Assembly: GCA_016649585.1 (NCBI GenBank)
Contig: JAENXH010000094.1
Coordinates: forward strand, 1 to 5,825
Reading direction: 5' to 3'
From: Methanosarcinales archaeon
GTDB taxonomy: Archaea > Halobacteriota > Syntropharchaeia > Alkanophagales > Methanospirareceae
DNA: 5,825 nucleotides
Under the pieces are notes generated by a model. That model did not search any database, was not told the origin of the DNA, and was given only the letters and a program-made list of their open reading frames with translations. Shown piece by piece: positions 4,943 through 5,825 of this stretch (within the stretch, counting starts at the first letter, position 1; every line of letters begins with the position of its first letter). A program made the translations under genes and the position numbers.

Positions 4943-5825
4943 ATGGTAAGAGGGAAAAAAGAAGAAAGGAAGCGGGGACCAAAATATCCAGAAGGCGAAG
5001 GAAAAAGAAGAATATTACTAATAGTGCTTAACCATTCAGAAGGAATTGTCGAAATTGACTTGATTAATGAAATTAAAGAGAAACTACAAATTTCAGCCCC
5101 ACGGGGAATTAAGGGGCATTTAGGTGATCTCGGCCCAGGAAGGACAGTGGAAAAAAAGTGGAGAGAAGGAAAACAATATTTGATGAAAATCCCTTCAAAA
5201 TTTGAGTTGAAAAAAATGAAAGAAAAATCGCTAGAAAATCTCAAAACTCAGGGAATAGAGATTGATATTAACGACCTCCCCGAGGAGAACTTTTGGCGAC
5301 CTCAATCGGATGAAAATACGTTTAAAAAAATTGTAGAGGAGTTATTAGGAAACGATGAAATGGGAATCCTCTTCATAAAGACCAAGTATCTAGAAAAGAT
5401 GTTCGATGAGTATGTAGTCCCTCTTTTGAATCTTAGCGGGGTATCTGATAAAAATGCCTTTGAATTCGCGAAGGACGGAGTGAAATTATCAGCAACAGCC
5501 TTGCGACATATACTTTTTGGAGTGCCAGAAGTGGAAGTAGGCGCAGCAATGATGTTAATGGGGAGACACTATTATCTAAATAAAAAATCTGATGACGATT
5601 CAAAGATGATAGCTAGTACATATGTGTCGCTTCTCATCGATTTAGTAAAATACCAGAAAAAAGGGTCCGATTCAGAAAAATACCGGAAAGAAGGGTTAAG
5701 AATAGAAGAATTTTTGAGAACTCCTGAGGCGATGCAAGTAATGTTAGAATGGTATGGTCCTGCTTTCAAGGAAGGTGATAGAGAGGAAGTTATACACCAA
5801 GCTGCGGGATATGCGCCAGATAAGC
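4943..5825 (+). CDS. Winged-helix protein of unknown function, N-terminal part (runs off the right edge)
   Basis: The frame is open from a stop at 4898 to the window end. ATGs occur at 4931, 4934 and 4943. The third is preferred because it sits 26 bases from the TATA-box centre and no Shine-Dalgarno is present, giving 294 visible residues. After a basic leader (MVRGKKEERKRGPK), residues about 22-87 form a winged helix: RRILLIVLNH, then EIDLINEIKEKLQI, then the recognition region SAPRGIKGHLGDLG, then a wing ending in KQYLMKIPSKF. The rest is mostly helical and charged (ILFIKTKYLEKMFDEYVVPLLNL; SATALRHILFGV; STYVSLLIDLVKY) and I do not recognise it. There are no membrane segments. A 10-residue duplication lies at about residues 236-252. 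It is divergent from the replication operon across the repeat array, so it could be the regulator or initiator that binds those repeats. That is inference from position only. Confidence 0.82.
   Translation, partial: MVRGKKEERKRGPKYPEGEGKRRILLIVLNHSEGIVEIDLINEIKEKLQISAPRGIKGHLGDLGPGRTVEKKWREGKQYLMKIPSKFELKKMKEKSLENLKTQGIEIDINDLPEENFWRPQSDENTFKKIVEELLGNDEMGILFIKTKYLEKMFDEYVVPLLNLSGVSDKNAFEFAKDGVKLSATALRHILFGVPEVEVGAAMMLMGRHYYLNKKSDDDSKMIASTYVSLLIDLVKYQKKGSDSEKYRKEGLRIEEFLRTPEAMQVMLEWYGPAFKEGDREEVIHQAAGYAPDK
5647..5695 (+). repeat. Imperfect 19-bp direct repeat, in-frame 30-base period
   Basis: AAAATACCAGAAAAAAGGG at 5647-5665 recurs as AAAATACCGGAAAGAAGGG at 5677-5695 with two differences. The 30-base period is ten codons and gives KYQKKG followed by KYRKEG in the rightward protein. 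It looks like a small local duplication in a charged helical linker. Confidence 0.7.

Noticed and set aside
4879..5244. Minus-strand ORF of 121 codons opposite the rightward gene
   Set aside because: It would run across the repeat array and rightward promoter, has a Phe/Ser/Ile-rich shadow composition, and opposes a long open frame with a winged helix.

Overview
The window looks like the replication module of an archaeal mobile element (plasmid, virus or integrated provirus). The archaeal reading rests on three things. The first genes on either side of the divergent promoter have TATA-like boxes at archaeal distances and no Shine-Dalgarno sequence. The small SpoVT/AbrB-type protein and the several winged-helix proteins fit archaea. 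The large protein is an archaeo-eukaryotic primase fused to an SF3 helicase, the P4/D5 type common on archaeal plasmids and viruses. The internal genes use strong Shine-Dalgarno sites (GGGAGG nine bases before two ATGs), as in many euryarchaea of the methanogen/ANME group. Assignment to a lineage is a guess.

Five minus-strand genes form one operon that reads leftward from about 4800 and runs off the left edge: a 65-aa AbrB-like DNA-binding protein, a 109-aa protein of unknown function, a 1053-aa Prim-Pol/SF3 primase-helicase with C-terminal zinc fingers, a 227-aa PD-(D/E)XK (RecB-like) nuclease, and the N-terminal 130 residues of a winged-helix protein. Neighbours overlap by 1 to 11 bases, except for a 42-base gap before the nuclease. 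Together they suggest initiation/priming, unwinding, DNA-end processing and transcriptional control of an extrachromosomal replicon.

One plus-strand gene begins near 4943 and runs off the right edge. It has an N-terminal winged helix and an unrecognised helical remainder. The ~150-base region between it and the operon holds two back-to-back TATA-like boxes and three copies of a 13-bp sequence, ATTAGCTAYGCTA, spaced exactly 26 bp apart. Each copy contains the dyad TAGC-N3-GCTA. The array looks like an operator set for a divergent switch, or an iteron array for replication.

The other striking feature is a ~144-bp nested palindrome with 9-bp tandem repeats, inside the linker between the helicase and zinc-finger parts of the primase gene. 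It is translated in frame, and the opposite strand would encode a very similar peptide. It resembles an in-frame palindromic insertion.
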